This document shows positions 1 through 8,576 of a stretch of DNA of 55,203 bases, one piece after another. The stretch lies in assembly GCA_947178165.1 (NCBI GenBank), contig CAMWXH010000008.1, positions 1-55,203 on the forward strand. The letters are read 5' to 3'. A program made the position numbers and the translations under genes. The stretch's first letter is position 1; the number at the start of each line of letters is the position of its first letter. The stretch comes from an uncultured Porphyromonadaceae bacterium (lineage in GTDB: Bacteria > Bacteroidota > Bacteroidia > Bacteroidales > Muribaculaceae). Under the pieces are notes generated by a model. That model had not been told where the DNA came from, ran no database searches, and saw nothing but the letters and a program-made list of their open reading frames with translations.

Positions 1-1230
1 TCCCCGACACGCCCCTCTATCCCGGTTCCGGAAAAGAATACTCCGGAAGTAAAGAAACCCTCCCCCCTTCCTGAACGCACATCCAAACCTGCACCGGCTC
101 CCGTTGCCGCAGATGAGGGGGAGGAGCAGTTCGAGTTCTTCGGATTGCCTATGGCTCTTCCACAAGTGGATTTCAACATCTCCTATATGCTTTCCGCTCC
201 TTCGGATTATGCCTCTCAGTGGAAGGCTCTCGACAAAGCCGGGACAGCCAAACGCCTGACTCCGGCAATAAAGAAATTAGCCGCCAAGACCGGACTCAAC
301 GACTACCTTACCTACGAACTCACAAAGGCTTACATCGACACCAAATTTCCGCAGGCTGATGCTTCCTCAAAGTTGTCGGCGATACATTATCTCCTTGCCA
401 ATATGGGCTATGATGCCCGCATAGCAATGTCGGGAGGAAGCACGCCACTACTCCTTCTCCCTTTCAAGCAAACGATATACGCGCGCAACTATTTGATTAT
501 AAATGGAGAGAAATATTATGTTTTTGCCCCTGAGGGATTTGATTATAATCGTCTTGGAAGAGAAGGGATACGCACCTGCGCCCTTCCCAAGGATGCTGAA
601 AAAGGGAGCAAGTTCGATCTTGTGTTGGGAGAATTGAAGATACCTTTCAGCCCAAAGAGCTTTAATTTTGAATATGGCCCACTCAAACTTGCAGGAGAGG
701 TGAATGAAAACCTTATGCCAATTTTGTATCACTATCCTCAGATGCCGATAGGTGATTATGCTGTCTCATGCCCTGACCCTCAGCTTCGCCGCCGCCTTGT
801 AGAGCAGGTGAAAAGCCAGATAGGATCGCTCGATGGCGACGAGGGGGTTGAAACGCTCCTTGGCTTCATGCACAACGTGTTCGAATATGCTACCGATGAT
901 GACTTCCACGGCTTTGAAAAACCATACTTCCTTGAGGAAACCCTCTATTACCCCAAGAATGACTGTGAAGACCGCGCAATATTTTATACCTATTTCTTGT
1001 GGAATGCATTGGGAAAGGAGGCACAGCTGATCTCTTTCCCGGGTCATGAAGCCGCTACGGTGAAGCTTGAGAAGCCGGTTGACGGAACAGCCTATAATTA
1101 TTCGGGCAAGACCTTTTTCATATCCGACCCCACGTTCATAGGCTCCCACACCGGGATGGTGATGCCAATGTATAAGATGGAGAAGCCAAAAGTGGATTAT
1201 ACTTTTTCTAAATCCGCGAATAATGATTAA
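1..1230 (+). CDS. Transglutaminase-like domain protein, 5' end cut by window edge
   Basis: The reading frame is open from base 1, so the gene begins upstream of the window. An internal TTG at 145 is not a convincing start. The first ~45 codons are rich in Pro, Lys and Glu and look like a linker, followed by about 360 residues of folded protein. Near the C-terminus are a Cys in an NDCEDRA context, a His in a GHEAAT context and an Asp in SDPTF. This is the Cys-His-Asp order of the transglutaminase-like/cysteine-protease fold, and the spacing fits. Such domains in Bacteroidales are often in exported proteins of unknown substrate; the N-terminal targeting signal cannot be seen here. The specific function is unknown. 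A putative promoter for rlmN overlaps its stop codon. Confidence 0.7.
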   Translation, partial: SPTRPSIPVPEKNTPEVKKPSPLPERTSKPAPAPVAADEGEEQFEFFGLPMALPQVDFNISYMLSAPSDYASQWKALDKAGTAKRLTPAIKKLAAKTGLNDYLTYELTKAYIDTKFPQADASSKLSAIHYLLANMGYDARIAMSGGSTPLLLLPFKQTIYARNYLIINGEKYYVFAPEGFDYNRLGREGIRTCALPKDAEKGSKFDLVLGELKIPFSPKSFNFEYGPLKLAGEVNENLMPILYHYPQMPIGDYAVSCPDPQLRRRLVEQVKSQIGSLDGDEGVETLLGFMHNVFEYATDDDFHGFEKPYFLEETLYYPKNDCEDRAIFYTYFLWNALGKEAQLISFPGHEAATVKLEKPVDGTAYNYSGKTFFISDPTFIGSHTGMVMPMYKMEKPKVDYTFSKSANND

Positions 1231-1235
1231 CTTTG
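1205..1235 (+). promoter_or_regulatory. Putative promoter of rlmN operon
   Basis: A full -7 match TAACTTTG (1228-1235) has TTTC 19 nt upstream (1205-1208), one mismatch from the Bacteroides -33 TTTG. The predicted start near 1242 leaves a ~80-nt leader to rlmN at 1321. It overlaps the 3' end of the preceding gene. Confidence 0.5.
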
Positions 1236-1320
1236 CAGATGAAGCACTCCCATTCCCTAATATTTAAGGATTTTATTGAAAACGGGACTGTCGCGTGGTG
1301 TTTCATAAACAAAGTAAATC

Positions 1321-2370
1321 ATGGAAAAACAAGATAGCAAGCCGAAGCTTATCGGAATGACATTGGCTGAGCTTCAGGATGTGGCATATCGCGGCAAGAT
1401 GCCTAAATTTGTCGGGAAGCAATTGGCTGAATGGCTATACGACAAGAAGGTGTCAGACTTCGACTCGATGGCCAATATCTCAAAGAAAAATAAGGAATGG
1501 CTCGCGGCTAATTATGAAATAGGGAGAGACAACCCTTCGAAGCAGTCAAAGTCGAGCGACGGGACTGTGAAATACCTTTTCAATGTTGGAAACGGCAATG
1601 CCATAGAGTCGGTCTATATCCCTGATAAGGATAGGGCCACGCTCTGTGTGTCGAGTCAGGTTGGCTGCAAGATGAATTGCTATTTCTGCGCCACCGGAAA
1701 GCTTGGCTTCAAGGCAAATCTTACGGCCGGCCAGATAATGAATCAGATACTGTCGATTCCTCCTGCTCCGCGTAAGGGGGAGGAGCCTATGAATCCGCTC
1801 ACCAACGTGGTTTTTATGGGGATGGGAGAGCCTCTCGACAATTTCAAGGAGGTGGAAAAGGTTATTGAAATCCTCACCTCTCCTTGGGGACTGGCTTGGA
1901 GCCCGAAGAGAATAACGGTATCAACGGTTGGGAAGTTGCCTCAATTGAAAGAGCTCCTCGACCGCACTCAGGTTCACGTGGCGATCAGCGTGCATACCGC
2001 CGACAATGCGCAGCGTGAATCGATGATGCCTGCCCAAAGGGCGTTCCCGATTTCAAATGTTATGAAAACCCTTTCGGGATATGACTTCTCTCATCAGAGG
2101 AGGCTATCGCTTGAATATATAATGTGGCGCGGTGTGAATGATGACATCGCTCATGCCGATATGCTTGTCAAGCTTATTGGAAAGATACCCTGCCGTGTCA
2201 ACCTGATCAGATTTCATTCGATTCCCGGCGTTGACCTGAAACCCTGCAGCGAGGAGAGGATGATAATGTTCAGGAATCACCTTAACCAGAAAGGGATTAC
2301 GGCCACTATCAGGGCTTCGAGAGGTGAGGATATAGAAGCTGCGTGCGGAATGCTGGCGGCTAAGAAATAA
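1321..2370 (+). CDS. rlmN: Dual-specificity RNA methyltransferase RlmN
   Basis: Radical-SAM enzyme that methylates C2 of A2503 in 23S rRNA and A37 of some tRNAs. The 349-aa length is normal for the family. The [4Fe-4S] motif CKMNCYFC (CxxxCxxC) is present in the middle of the first half, followed by GxGEP-like VFMGMGEPLDN. The C-terminal AACGM carries the methyl-carrier cysteine, so both catalytic cysteine systems are intact. It starts a compact + strand series: pdxA follows after 10 nt. The link with pdxA and the lipid genes downstream looks positional rather than functional. Confidence 0.96.
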   Translation: MEKQDSKPKLIGMTLAELQDVAYRGKMPKFVGKQLAEWLYDKKVSDFDSMANISKKNKEWLAANYEIGRDNPSKQSKSSDGTVKYLFNVGNGNAIESVYIPDKDRATLCVSSQVGCKMNCYFCATGKLGFKANLTAGQIMNQILSIPPAPRKGEEPMNPLTNVVFMGMGEPLDNFKEVEKVIEILTSPWGLAWSPKRITVSTVGKLPQLKELLDRTQVHVAISVHTADNAQRESMMPAQRAFPISNVMKTLSGYDFSHQRRLSLEYIMWRGVNDDIAHADMLVKLIGKIPCRVNLIRFHSIPGVDLKPCSEERMIMFRNHLNQKGITATIRASRGEDIEAACGMLAAKK

Positions 2371-2380
2371 AGAGAATGTT

Positions 2381-3523
2381 ATGGCAAAAAATATGAGAGT
2401 GGGAATCACCCACGGTGATTATAACGGAGTGGGTTATGAGGTGATTGTCAAGGCACTTGACGATGAAAAGATCACCGAATTGTTCACTCCCGTGGTGTTC
2501 GGTTCGCAGAAGCTTTTCGAGAAAGCTCGCAAGGATTTCACTTCGGAAATGCCTGTGGTGGAATATATAAAGAACACGACTCAGATTAAGGATGGGCGGA
2601 TTAATGTGATTGACCTGCCAACCGGCGATCTTCCGTTATCTCCGGGTAAGCCGACTCAAGAATCCGGTGCCTCCGCCGTCGAGGCGCTTGAATTGGCGGT
2701 CGAAGCAATCCGTCAAGGTGCGGTCGATGTAATTGTGACTGCCCCCATCTGCAAGACCGCAGTCCAAAGTGAGCTCTTCCATTTCCCCGGACATACGGAA
2801 TATCTTGAGGCTAAATGTAACGGAGAGGGGGAAACAGCTTCCGAGGATAACGATGATAAGGGAACAGAGGCATCCCCGTTCAAGTCGCAGATGATTCTAT
2901 TTGATGATTATCTGAGAGTGGCATTGGTCACCACTCATCTCCCGGTGTCGCAAATTTCATCAGCAATCACAAAAGAGAAGGTTCTTGACTCGGTTGAACG
3001 CCTTGACAAAGTGCTGAGGTCTGATTTCGGTTGCGAGCGACCCAAGATAGCTGTGCTTTCGCTTAATCCCCACTGCGGTGACAACGGATTGTTGGGCAGT
3101 GAGGAAGGGGAGCAAATCATCCCGGCCATTGAGGAGGCTGAGCAGAAAGGACTTCTTGTTTTTGGCCCCTACGCCGCCGACGGCTTTTTTGCGACAAAGG
3201 CTTACCGAAATTTTGACGGAGTCCTTGCTATGTATCACGATCAGGGGCTTGCTCCGTTCAAGGCTCTGGCCGGGGAACATGGCGTGAACTTCACAGCAGG
3301 GCTGCCTTTTGTAAGGACATCGCCCGACCATGGCACTGCCTTCGATATTGCCTGGAAAGGTGAGGCAGATCCCACTTCGATGAGGGAGGCTATATATAAG
3401 GCGATAGATTTGCGCAGGAATAGGGAACGTTATCTGCGTGCTTCACATAATCCTTTGAGGAAGGCAAGGATGGAGAAGGGTGGCCAAGACAAGACAGTTG
3501 ATTTAACAAAGGAGACCTTATAA
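2381..3523 (+). CDS. pdxA: 4-hydroxythreonine-4-phosphate dehydrogenase PdxA
   Basis: NAD-dependent enzyme of the DXP-dependent pyridoxal-phosphate pathway that oxidises and decarboxylates 4-phosphohydroxy-L-threonine. The 380-aa product has the N-terminal GDYNGVGYEV, the GHTEYL histidine, MYHDQGLAPFK and SPDHGTAFDIAW, which contribute the metal- and substrate-binding residues of the family. An acidic insert (about residues 148-165, Glu/Asp/Gly-rich) makes it slightly longer than the enterobacterial enzyme. An in-frame ATG four codons downstream is an alternative start. Its last base overlaps the A of the next gene's ATG, so translational coupling is likely. Confidence 0.95.
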   Translation: MAKNMRVGITHGDYNGVGYEVIVKALDDEKITELFTPVVFGSQKLFEKARKDFTSEMPVVEYIKNTTQIKDGRINVIDLPTGDLPLSPGKPTQESGASAVEALELAVEAIRQGAVDVIVTAPICKTAVQSELFHFPGHTEYLEAKCNGEGETASEDNDDKGTEASPFKSQMILFDDYLRVALVTTHLPVSQISSAITKEKVLDSVERLDKVLRSDFGCERPKIAVLSLNPHCGDNGLLGSEEGEQIIPAIEEAEQKGLLVFGPYAADGFFATKAYRNFDGVLAMYHDQGLAPFKALAGEHGVNFTAGLPFVRTSPDHGTAFDIAWKGEADPTSMREAIYKAIDLRRNRERYLRASHNPLRKARMEKGGQDKTVDLTKETL

Positions 3524-4230
3524 TGAATTTCGGAATAATAGCGGCCGGTGAAGGCTCGCGATTGGTGGAAGAGGGAGTGGCTTATCCGAAGCCGCTTGTG
3601 CCCTTGAATGGCAAGCCTATGATTGGCCGCCTGATTGATATATTCATCAGAAACGGAGCGGAGAGGATTGCTGTCATAGTAAACGAACAGATGACTGAAG
3701 TTCGTGAATTCCTTTTCTCCATAAAGGATGAATTGCCCGTGCGGCTCGATATTGTGGTCAAAAGCACCCCCTCCTCGATGCATAGCTTTTATGAGGTGGC
3801 GCGCCTTCTTGACGGCCATGGACGCTTTATTGCGACAACCGTTGATACCATCTTCCATGAGAATGATTTCAGCAGATATGTAGAAGCTTATTCATCTGCG
3901 GCGGAAGATGTTGACGGCATGATGGCCTTGACCCGCTTTGTGGATGATGAGAAGCCTTTGTATGTGGAGGTTGGAAATGACGGTTTCATCAAAGCTTTCC
4001 TCGACAAAGCGACCGCTGAAGCAGAATTTGTATCGGGTGGGATTTACGGGCTCAATTCCTCAGCAGTCAAAGTGCTCGATGGTTGCATGGAACGCGGAGT
4101 GAGCCGTATGCGTAATTTTCAGAGAGAGCTTATCGCTGCCGGCCTCAGGATAAAGGGCTACGATATGGGGAAAATTATTGATGTGGATCATGCCGGCGAC
4201 ATCCGAAAGGCTGAGGAATTTATAAAATAG
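3523..4230 (+). CDS. MobA/LicC-type nucleotidyltransferase, candidate inositol-phosphate cytidylyltransferase
   Basis: A 235-aa single-domain sugar-nucleotidyltransferase fold. The N-terminus has the signature loop AAGEGSRL followed by YPKPLVPLNGKPMI, the nucleotide- and metal-binding region of NTP transferases; FIATTVDTIF is the likely metal-binding Asp region. Enzymes of this type load a phosphorylated alcohol or sugar onto CMP, GMP or UMP. Because the next genes encode an ATP-grasp protein, a CDP-alcohol phosphatidyltransferase, a phosphatase and (after a terminator) inositol-phosphate synthase, I infer a role in making an activated inositol-phosphate or a related headgroup. The nucleotide and acceptor cannot be read from the sequence. 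It overlaps pdxA by one base and is followed 7 nt later by the ATP-grasp gene. Confidence 0.75.
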   Translation: MNFGIIAAGEGSRLVEEGVAYPKPLVPLNGKPMIGRLIDIFIRNGAERIAVIVNEQMTEVREFLFSIKDELPVRLDIVVKSTPSSMHSFYEVARLLDGHGRFIATTVDTIFHENDFSRYVEAYSSAAEDVDGMMALTRFVDDEKPLYVEVGNDGFIKAFLDKATAEAEFVSGGIYGLNSSAVKVLDGCMERGVSRMRNFQRELIAAGLRIKGYDMGKIIDVDHAGDIRKAEEFIK

Positions 4231-4237
4231 TTAGGAA

Positions 4238-5113
4238 GTGGAAATAAAGATAGCGGGAGTGTTACGTGCAAGTGCATATTCTCCCAACCATATAGGAAAT
4301 GATGCGGCGATATTGAATGCGGCCGCTGATGCGCTCAGGAAAAGAGGGTGCAAGGTGAATATATATAGCGAGGAACAATTCCTTAATATTGACCTCGAAG
4401 AGGATGTGATTCTCAATATGTGTCGCGGGCAGCAGTCGATTGAAAAATTGCAGGCGCTTGAGGAAGCCGGAAAGCTTGTGATTAATTCAGGGTTCGGGAT
4501 AGAGAACTGCACGCGCGAGCGCATGACCCGCATATTGTTAGGAAACGATATACCTTATCCCGATTCATTGATAGTCAACACCAATGAGGATGTGCGTCCC
4601 GAACTTGAAAAGAAGGGATTTTCCTCCTGCTGGATAAAGCGCGGCGACTTCCATGCAATGCATAAGGAGGATGTGAGCTATTGCCGGCACATCGAGGAGG
4701 CTCAGGAGGTGCTTCATGAATATTTCTATCGCGGCATCAAGCGTGCGGTGATTAATGTGCATCTCGTGGGCGACCTTATCAAGTTCTATGCTGTGCAAGG
4801 ACAGCCCTTCTTCTATTGGTTCTATCCATACGATGCGCATTACAGCAAATTCGGAGACGAGGCTATAAACGGCAAACCGCATCACACCAATTTCGATCCC
4901 GACAAACTGCATGAGATGTGTGAACGTGCAAGCAAGCTGATGGATGTAAAGGTGTATGGCGGCGATTGCATAATAGATGCCGACGGCACCGTGCGCATAA
5001 TAGATTTCAACGATTGGCCGAGTTTCGCCCCGTGCCGAATGGAGGCCGCGCCTTACATTGCAAAATGCGTGCTGCAGTCTATAAAGGAATGGCGAAAAGG
5101 AAAGGAGGAATAG
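4238..5113 (+). CDS. ATP-grasp ligase-like protein in inositol-lipid locus
   Basis: I chose the GTG at 4238, 7 nt after the upstream stop and behind TTAGGAA. The 291-aa product resembles RimK/glutathione-synthetase-like ATP-grasp enzymes. It has an N-terminal pre-ATP-grasp Rossmann-like half, a central WIKRGDFHAMH segment suited to the adenine-binding lysine, and a C-terminal GGDCIIDADGTVRIIDFND stretch with the acidic D-x-N metal ligands. ATP-grasp enzymes ligate a carboxylate to an amine, thiol or other nucleophile through an acyl-phosphate. The substrate is unknown. Its position between a nucleotidyltransferase and a CDP-alcohol phosphatidyltransferase suggests it modifies the same headgroup or lipid, which is inference. 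It is spaced 3 nt from the next gene. Confidence 0.75.
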   Translation: MEIKIAGVLRASAYSPNHIGNDAAILNAAADALRKRGCKVNIYSEEQFLNIDLEEDVILNMCRGQQSIEKLQALEEAGKLVINSGFGIENCTRERMTRILLGNDIPYPDSLIVNTNEDVRPELEKKGFSSCWIKRGDFHAMHKEDVSYCRHIEEAQEVLHEYFYRGIKRAVINVHLVGDLIKFYAVQGQPFFYWFYPYDAHYSKFGDEAINGKPHHTNFDPDKLHEMCERASKLMDVKVYGGDCIIDADGTVRIIDFNDWPSFAPCRMEAAPYIAKCVLQSIKEWRKGKEE

Positions 5114-5116
5114 GAG

Positions 5117-6061
5117 ATGGCCGAAAACAGTGAGAAAAAAAGCGGTTTCAAGGATTCCTTGAAATCAATGGACACGGAGGAGACATTTGACCTCATATTT
5201 TATCGGCCGATAGGTTATGCGTGGGCATGCCTGGCCAAGAAACTTGGTGTCACTCCGAATGCTATAACGATAGCATCCATATTCTTGGGTGTCGGAGCCG
5301 GTGTTTGCTTCTATTTCAATAATCTTTGGATCAACATATTGGGAGTGTTCCTGCTTGTGTGGGCCGACAGTTTTGACAGCGCCGACGGACAGTTAGCACG
5401 AATGACAAAGCAGTATTCTCGCATTGGCCGTATTCTCGACGGACTCAGCGGAGATTTCTGGTTCGCGGCTATTTACATAGCCATATGCCTGCGTGAAAAT
5501 GTGACAAGCGAATTCTTCATGGCGCACAAGTGGGTGATATGGGTTGTGGCTGTGGCTACGGGATTCGTGCATGGGATACAGGCCGCGATGGCCGATTATT
5601 ACCGTCAGTTCCATCTCTATTTCCTCAAAGGGGAGGATGGAAGTGAACTCGAGAATGCCTCAGTGCTTTGGGACCGTTTTCATTCCTTGAGCTGGAAAAA
5701 GGATTTCTGGAAAAAGCTGGTCCTTATGTTCTATACCAATTACACTGTCGGGCAGGAGAAGCGTACTCCCTGGATGCAGAAATTGCGCAGGCTGCTGCGG
5801 CAGAAATATAACGGAGCCATCCCTCAGAGTTTCCGCGATGCTTTCCGCGCAAAAAGCAAACCGTTGATGAAATATACCAATATCCTTTCATTCAACACCC
5901 GCACTTTCGCGCTTTTCGCGGCAATCCTTATCTTCAGAATGCCATGGCTTTACTTTGCATTTGAACTTACTGTGCTCAATTTCATTTTAATATATATGAT
6001 GGTTCGTCACGAACGCATCTGCCGTGGATTCTATGAAGAGCTTTCTGAAGGGAAAGCCTGA
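5117..6061 (+). CDS. CDP-alcohol phosphatidyltransferase family membrane enzyme, candidate phosphatidylinositol(-phosphate) synthase
   Basis: Integral membrane enzyme that transfers a phospho-alcohol between CDP-linked donor and acceptor. The 314-aa protein has the family signature starting DSADGQLAR, eight residues, then G-RIL-D. The terminal part reads D-GLSG-D, so the last Asp is five residues after the third rather than the canonical four. Several hydrophobic segments flank the motif, and there is a large polar insertion (about residues 165-250) before two final transmembrane stretches. This makes it ~100 aa longer than typical PgsA. The neighbouring inositol-phosphate synthase makes an inositol-lipid synthase the best guess. 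A related cluster around BT_1522-BT_1526 in Bacteroides thetaiotaomicron is tied to inositol lipids (recalled knowledge, not checked). Confidence 0.85.
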   Translation: MAENSEKKSGFKDSLKSMDTEETFDLIFYRPIGYAWACLAKKLGVTPNAITIASIFLGVGAGVCFYFNNLWINILGVFLLVWADSFDSADGQLARMTKQYSRIGRILDGLSGDFWFAAIYIAICLRENVTSEFFMAHKWVIWVVAVATGFVHGIQAAMADYYRQFHLYFLKGEDGSELENASVLWDRFHSLSWKKDFWKKLVLMFYTNYTVGQEKRTPWMQKLRRLLRQKYNGAIPQSFRDAFRAKSKPLMKYTNILSFNTRTFALFAAILIFRMPWLYFAFELTVLNFILIYMMVRHERICRGFYEELSEGKA

Positions 6062-6130
6062 CAAGGAAGCTTGCGGTGGGTGGTGACGCTTGCTTAAGAT
6101 TGGAGGACAGAAATAAAATAATAAGTAATT

Positions 6131-6850
6131 ATGAATCTTGATATAGCAAAAGTTAAAGGCATAATCTTTGATTACGGTGGCACTCTCGATACGGGAGGAG
6201 ACCATTGGAGCGTGGTGATATGGCAGGCCTATCAGAAAGCCGGAGTTGCTGTTGATGAGGCAGAATTTCGCGAAGCCTATGTCTTTGCCGAGCGAGAGCT
6301 GGCTAAGACGCACCATATACTTCCCGAACACGATTTCAGCGACCTCTTGAACATCAAGATGAAACTGGAATTGCAATGGCTTTCGGAAAATGGACATTTC
6401 CCTCCTGCGCAGGTGGATGAAAAAGCGAAGGAGGTGGCCGGATACTGCTATGAAGCGGCAAAGAGCAAGGTTGCCGAGGCCAAGCCGGTATTGGAGGCGC
6501 TGATGAAAAAATATCCGCTTGTGTTGGTTTCTAATTTCTATGGCAACATAGAGAATGTGCTAAAGGATTTCGGAATCGATAAATGTTTCAAGAAGATAAT
6601 TGAGAGTGCCGTTGTAGGGGTAAGGAAACCGGATCCAAAGATTTTTGAGCTTGGCGTAGAGGCCCTCCATCTCTCTCCCGCGGAGACCCTTGTGGTGGGC
6701 GACAGTTACGGTAAGGACATTGTGCCTGCCGAGAAGATCGGATGCCAGGTATTGTGGATCAAAGGACAAGGCTGGACTGCGGCAGATGATGAGCAGACCC
6801 ACGACAATATTATCTCGGATATTAAGCAGGTTGCCGAACTGTTGGGATAA
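6131..6850 (+). CDS. HAD-superfamily hydrolase, candidate inositol-phosphate or lipid-phosphate phosphatase
   Basis: A 239-aa HAD-like phosphatase. Motif I is FDYGGTLD, with the nucleophile Asp14. Motif II is LVLVSNF with the Ser, motif III is Lys in VRKPDPKIF, and motif IV is VGDSYGKDI. A helical cap of about 90 residues lies between motifs I and II (type C1). The second Asp of the usual DxD in motif I is Gly, so the ordinary acid/base residue is missing. The gene lies 69 nt after the phosphatidyltransferase and is the last gene before a strong terminator. Removing the phosphate from phosphatidylinositol-phosphate is an attractive role, but it is inferred only from context. Confidence 0.8.
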   Translation: MNLDIAKVKGIIFDYGGTLDTGGDHWSVVIWQAYQKAGVAVDEAEFREAYVFAERELAKTHHILPEHDFSDLLNIKMKLELQWLSENGHFPPAQVDEKAKEVAGYCYEAAKSKVAEAKPVLEALMKKYPLVLVSNFYGNIENVLKDFGIDKCFKKIIESAVVGVRKPDPKIFELGVEALHLSPAETLVVGDSYGKDIVPAEKIGCQVLWIKGQGWTAADDEQTHDNIISDIKQVAELLG

Positions 6851-6918
6851 AATGATCAGAGCCGGGAAATAGGTTAAATTCCCCTTTTTCTGAGTTTTTC
6901 AGAGTCATAAAACTATTT

Positions 6919-6957
6919 GCCTTATTAAAGTTTTTTAACTAAAAACTTTAATAAGGC
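6919..6957 (+). terminator. Perfect 17-bp intrinsic terminator hairpin
   Basis: Left arm GCCTTATTAAAGTTTTT (6919-6935) pairs without mismatch to 6941-6957 across a 5-nt loop TAACT, followed by TTATTTATT. It ends the rlmN-to-HAD run and separates inositol-phosphate synthase from it. The rest of the 333-nt gap (6851-7183) is AT-rich and holds the promoter listed next. A 77-codon frame at 7093 overlapping the synthase start is a shadow. Confidence 0.75.
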
Positions 6958-7040
6958 TTATTTATTAACATATAATGGATAAATTGAAAAGAATTTAACA
7001 ATAATTAATAATTGAGGAGGATAAATTTTAGTAAAAATAC

Positions 7041-7071
7041 TTTGTGAAATGTAAAATAGGATATAATTTTA
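7041..7071 (+). promoter_or_regulatory. Putative promoter of inositol-phosphate synthase
   Basis: TTTG (7041-7044), exactly 19 nt, then TAATTTTA (7064-7071), one mismatch from TAnnTTTG. The predicted start near 7078 gives a ~105-nt leader. This fits separate, probably strong, expression of the synthase relative to the operon upstream. Confidence 0.55.
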
Positions 7072-7183
7072 CGTGCTCAAAACATATTTGGCATGAAAAA
7101 GCCGGGAAAAAGATATGCATTGCTTATATTATTCCGGCCAATAAAAAAGAAAAAACAACATAACAACGAATATTTAGACAACT

Positions 7184-8509
7184 ATGGCAAAGAAAGCAGA
7201 AGCACCCAAGGGAAAGCTTGGTGTTTTGGTAGTAGGACTCGGCGCAGTTACGAGCACTTTCATGACCGGTGTGCTTATGGCACGCAAAGGCCTTGCAAAG
7301 CCTGTGGGATCAATGACTCAGTATGACAAGATCCGCGTAGGCAAGGGCGAAGATAAGAAATATCTCCATTATAAAGACATAGTTCCTATCGCAGAGCTTG
7401 ATGATATCGTGTTCGGCGCATGGGACGTATATCCCGCTAATGCATACGAATCTGCAATCAATGCAGAGGTTCTCAAAGAGAAAGATATCAATCCTGTAAA
7501 GGAGGAACTCGAGGCAATCAAGCCTATGAAGGCCGCTTTCGACAAGAACTATGCAAAGCGTCTTGACGGCGACAACGTTAAGGATGTCAAGGACCGTTGG
7601 GATATGGTTGAACAGCTTCGCGAAGATATCCGCAATTTCAAGAAAGAGACAGGCGTTGACCGCGTTGTAGTTCTCTGGGCGGCTTCAACTGAAGTTTATG
7701 TTCCGGTTGACGAGGAGGTTCATGGTTCTCTCGAGGCACTTGAGAAAGCTATGAAGGCTGATGACAAAGAGCGTATCGCGCCTTCTATGTGCTATGCATA
7801 CGCCGCGCTTTCAGAGGGTTGCCCCTTCATTATGGGTGCTCCTAACACAACTGTTGATATCCCTGCAATGTGGGAGCTTTCAGAAAAGACTGGCATGCCT
7901 ATCGCCGGTAAAGACTTCAAGACCGGCCAGACACTCGTTAAATCAGGTTTTGCTCCTATCATCGGCACTCGTTGCCTCGGTCTCAACGGCTGGTTCTCAA
8001 CCAACATTCTTGGCAACCGCGACGGCCTCGTGCTTGATGAGCCGGCTAACTTCCGCACTAAAGAGGTTTCCAAGCTTTCAACTCTTGAGAGCATCCTCGT
8101 GCCTGAAGATCAGCCTGATCTCTACGGCCACGGCAATGATGAGGACACTCAGTATTATCACAAGGTGCGCATCAACTATTATCCTCCCCGCAATGATAAC
8201 AAAGAGGGTTGGGATAACATCGACATCTTCGGCTGGATGGGCTATCCGATGCAGATCAAGATCAACTTCCTCTGCCGCGACTCAATCCTTGCAGCTCCTC
8301 TTTGCCTTGACCTCGTGCTTCTCAGCGACCTTGCCGCACGTGCAGGCCGTCACGGCATACAGCGCTTCCTGAGCTTCTTCCTCAAGAGCCCGATGCACGA
8401 CTACACCAAGGGTGAAGTTCCTGTGAACCACCTCTTCCAGCAATACACAATGCTGAAGAACGCTATCCGCGAGATGGGCGGTTACGAAGCAGACGAAGAG
8501 ATCGATTAA
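7184..8509 (+). CDS. Inositol-3-phosphate synthase (myo-inositol-1-phosphate synthase)
   Basis: NAD-dependent isomerase converting glucose-6-phosphate to 1D-myo-inositol-3-phosphate in the cytoplasm. The 441-aa product has the N-terminal dinucleotide-binding loop VVGLGAVTSTF, the central ASTEVYVPVDEEVHGSLEAL region, KDFKTGQT with its lysines, NGWFSTNILGNRDG and the C-terminal IDIFGWMGYPMQIKINFLC block, all typical of bacterial MIPS. The ATG at 7184 precedes MAKKAEAPKGKLG. Codon use is more uniform than in neighbours (many GGC, CTC, ATC), consistent with high expression. Together with the phosphatidyltransferase at 5117 it argues that this organism makes inositol lipids. Confidence 0.95.
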   Translation: MAKKAEAPKGKLGVLVVGLGAVTSTFMTGVLMARKGLAKPVGSMTQYDKIRVGKGEDKKYLHYKDIVPIAELDDIVFGAWDVYPANAYESAINAEVLKEKDINPVKEELEAIKPMKAAFDKNYAKRLDGDNVKDVKDRWDMVEQLREDIRNFKKETGVDRVVVLWAASTEVYVPVDEEVHGSLEALEKAMKADDKERIAPSMCYAYAALSEGCPFIMGAPNTTVDIPAMWELSEKTGMPIAGKDFKTGQTLVKSGFAPIIGTRCLGLNGWFSTNILGNRDGLVLDEPANFRTKEVSKLSTLESILVPEDQPDLYGHGNDEDTQYYHKVRINYYPPRNDNKEGWDNIDIFGWMGYPMQIKINFLCRDSILAAPLCLDLVLLSDLAARAGRHGIQRFLSFFLKSPMHDYTKGEVPVNHLFQQYTMLKNAIREMGGYEADEEID

Positions 8510-8576
8510 TATTGATCAGAATATAAGTTTAAAAGCTTATAAGAATAATTCGCAACAACTCTTTTTATCATAAGTC

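Noticed and set aside
1231..1320. Riboswitch before rlmN-pdxA
   Set aside because: The ~80-nt leader shows no stable hairpin or known aptamer motif.
7093..7326. 77-codon + strand ORF before inositol-phosphate synthase
   Set aside because: Overlaps the real start out of frame; the product is an arbitrary basic peptide with no ribosome-binding context.
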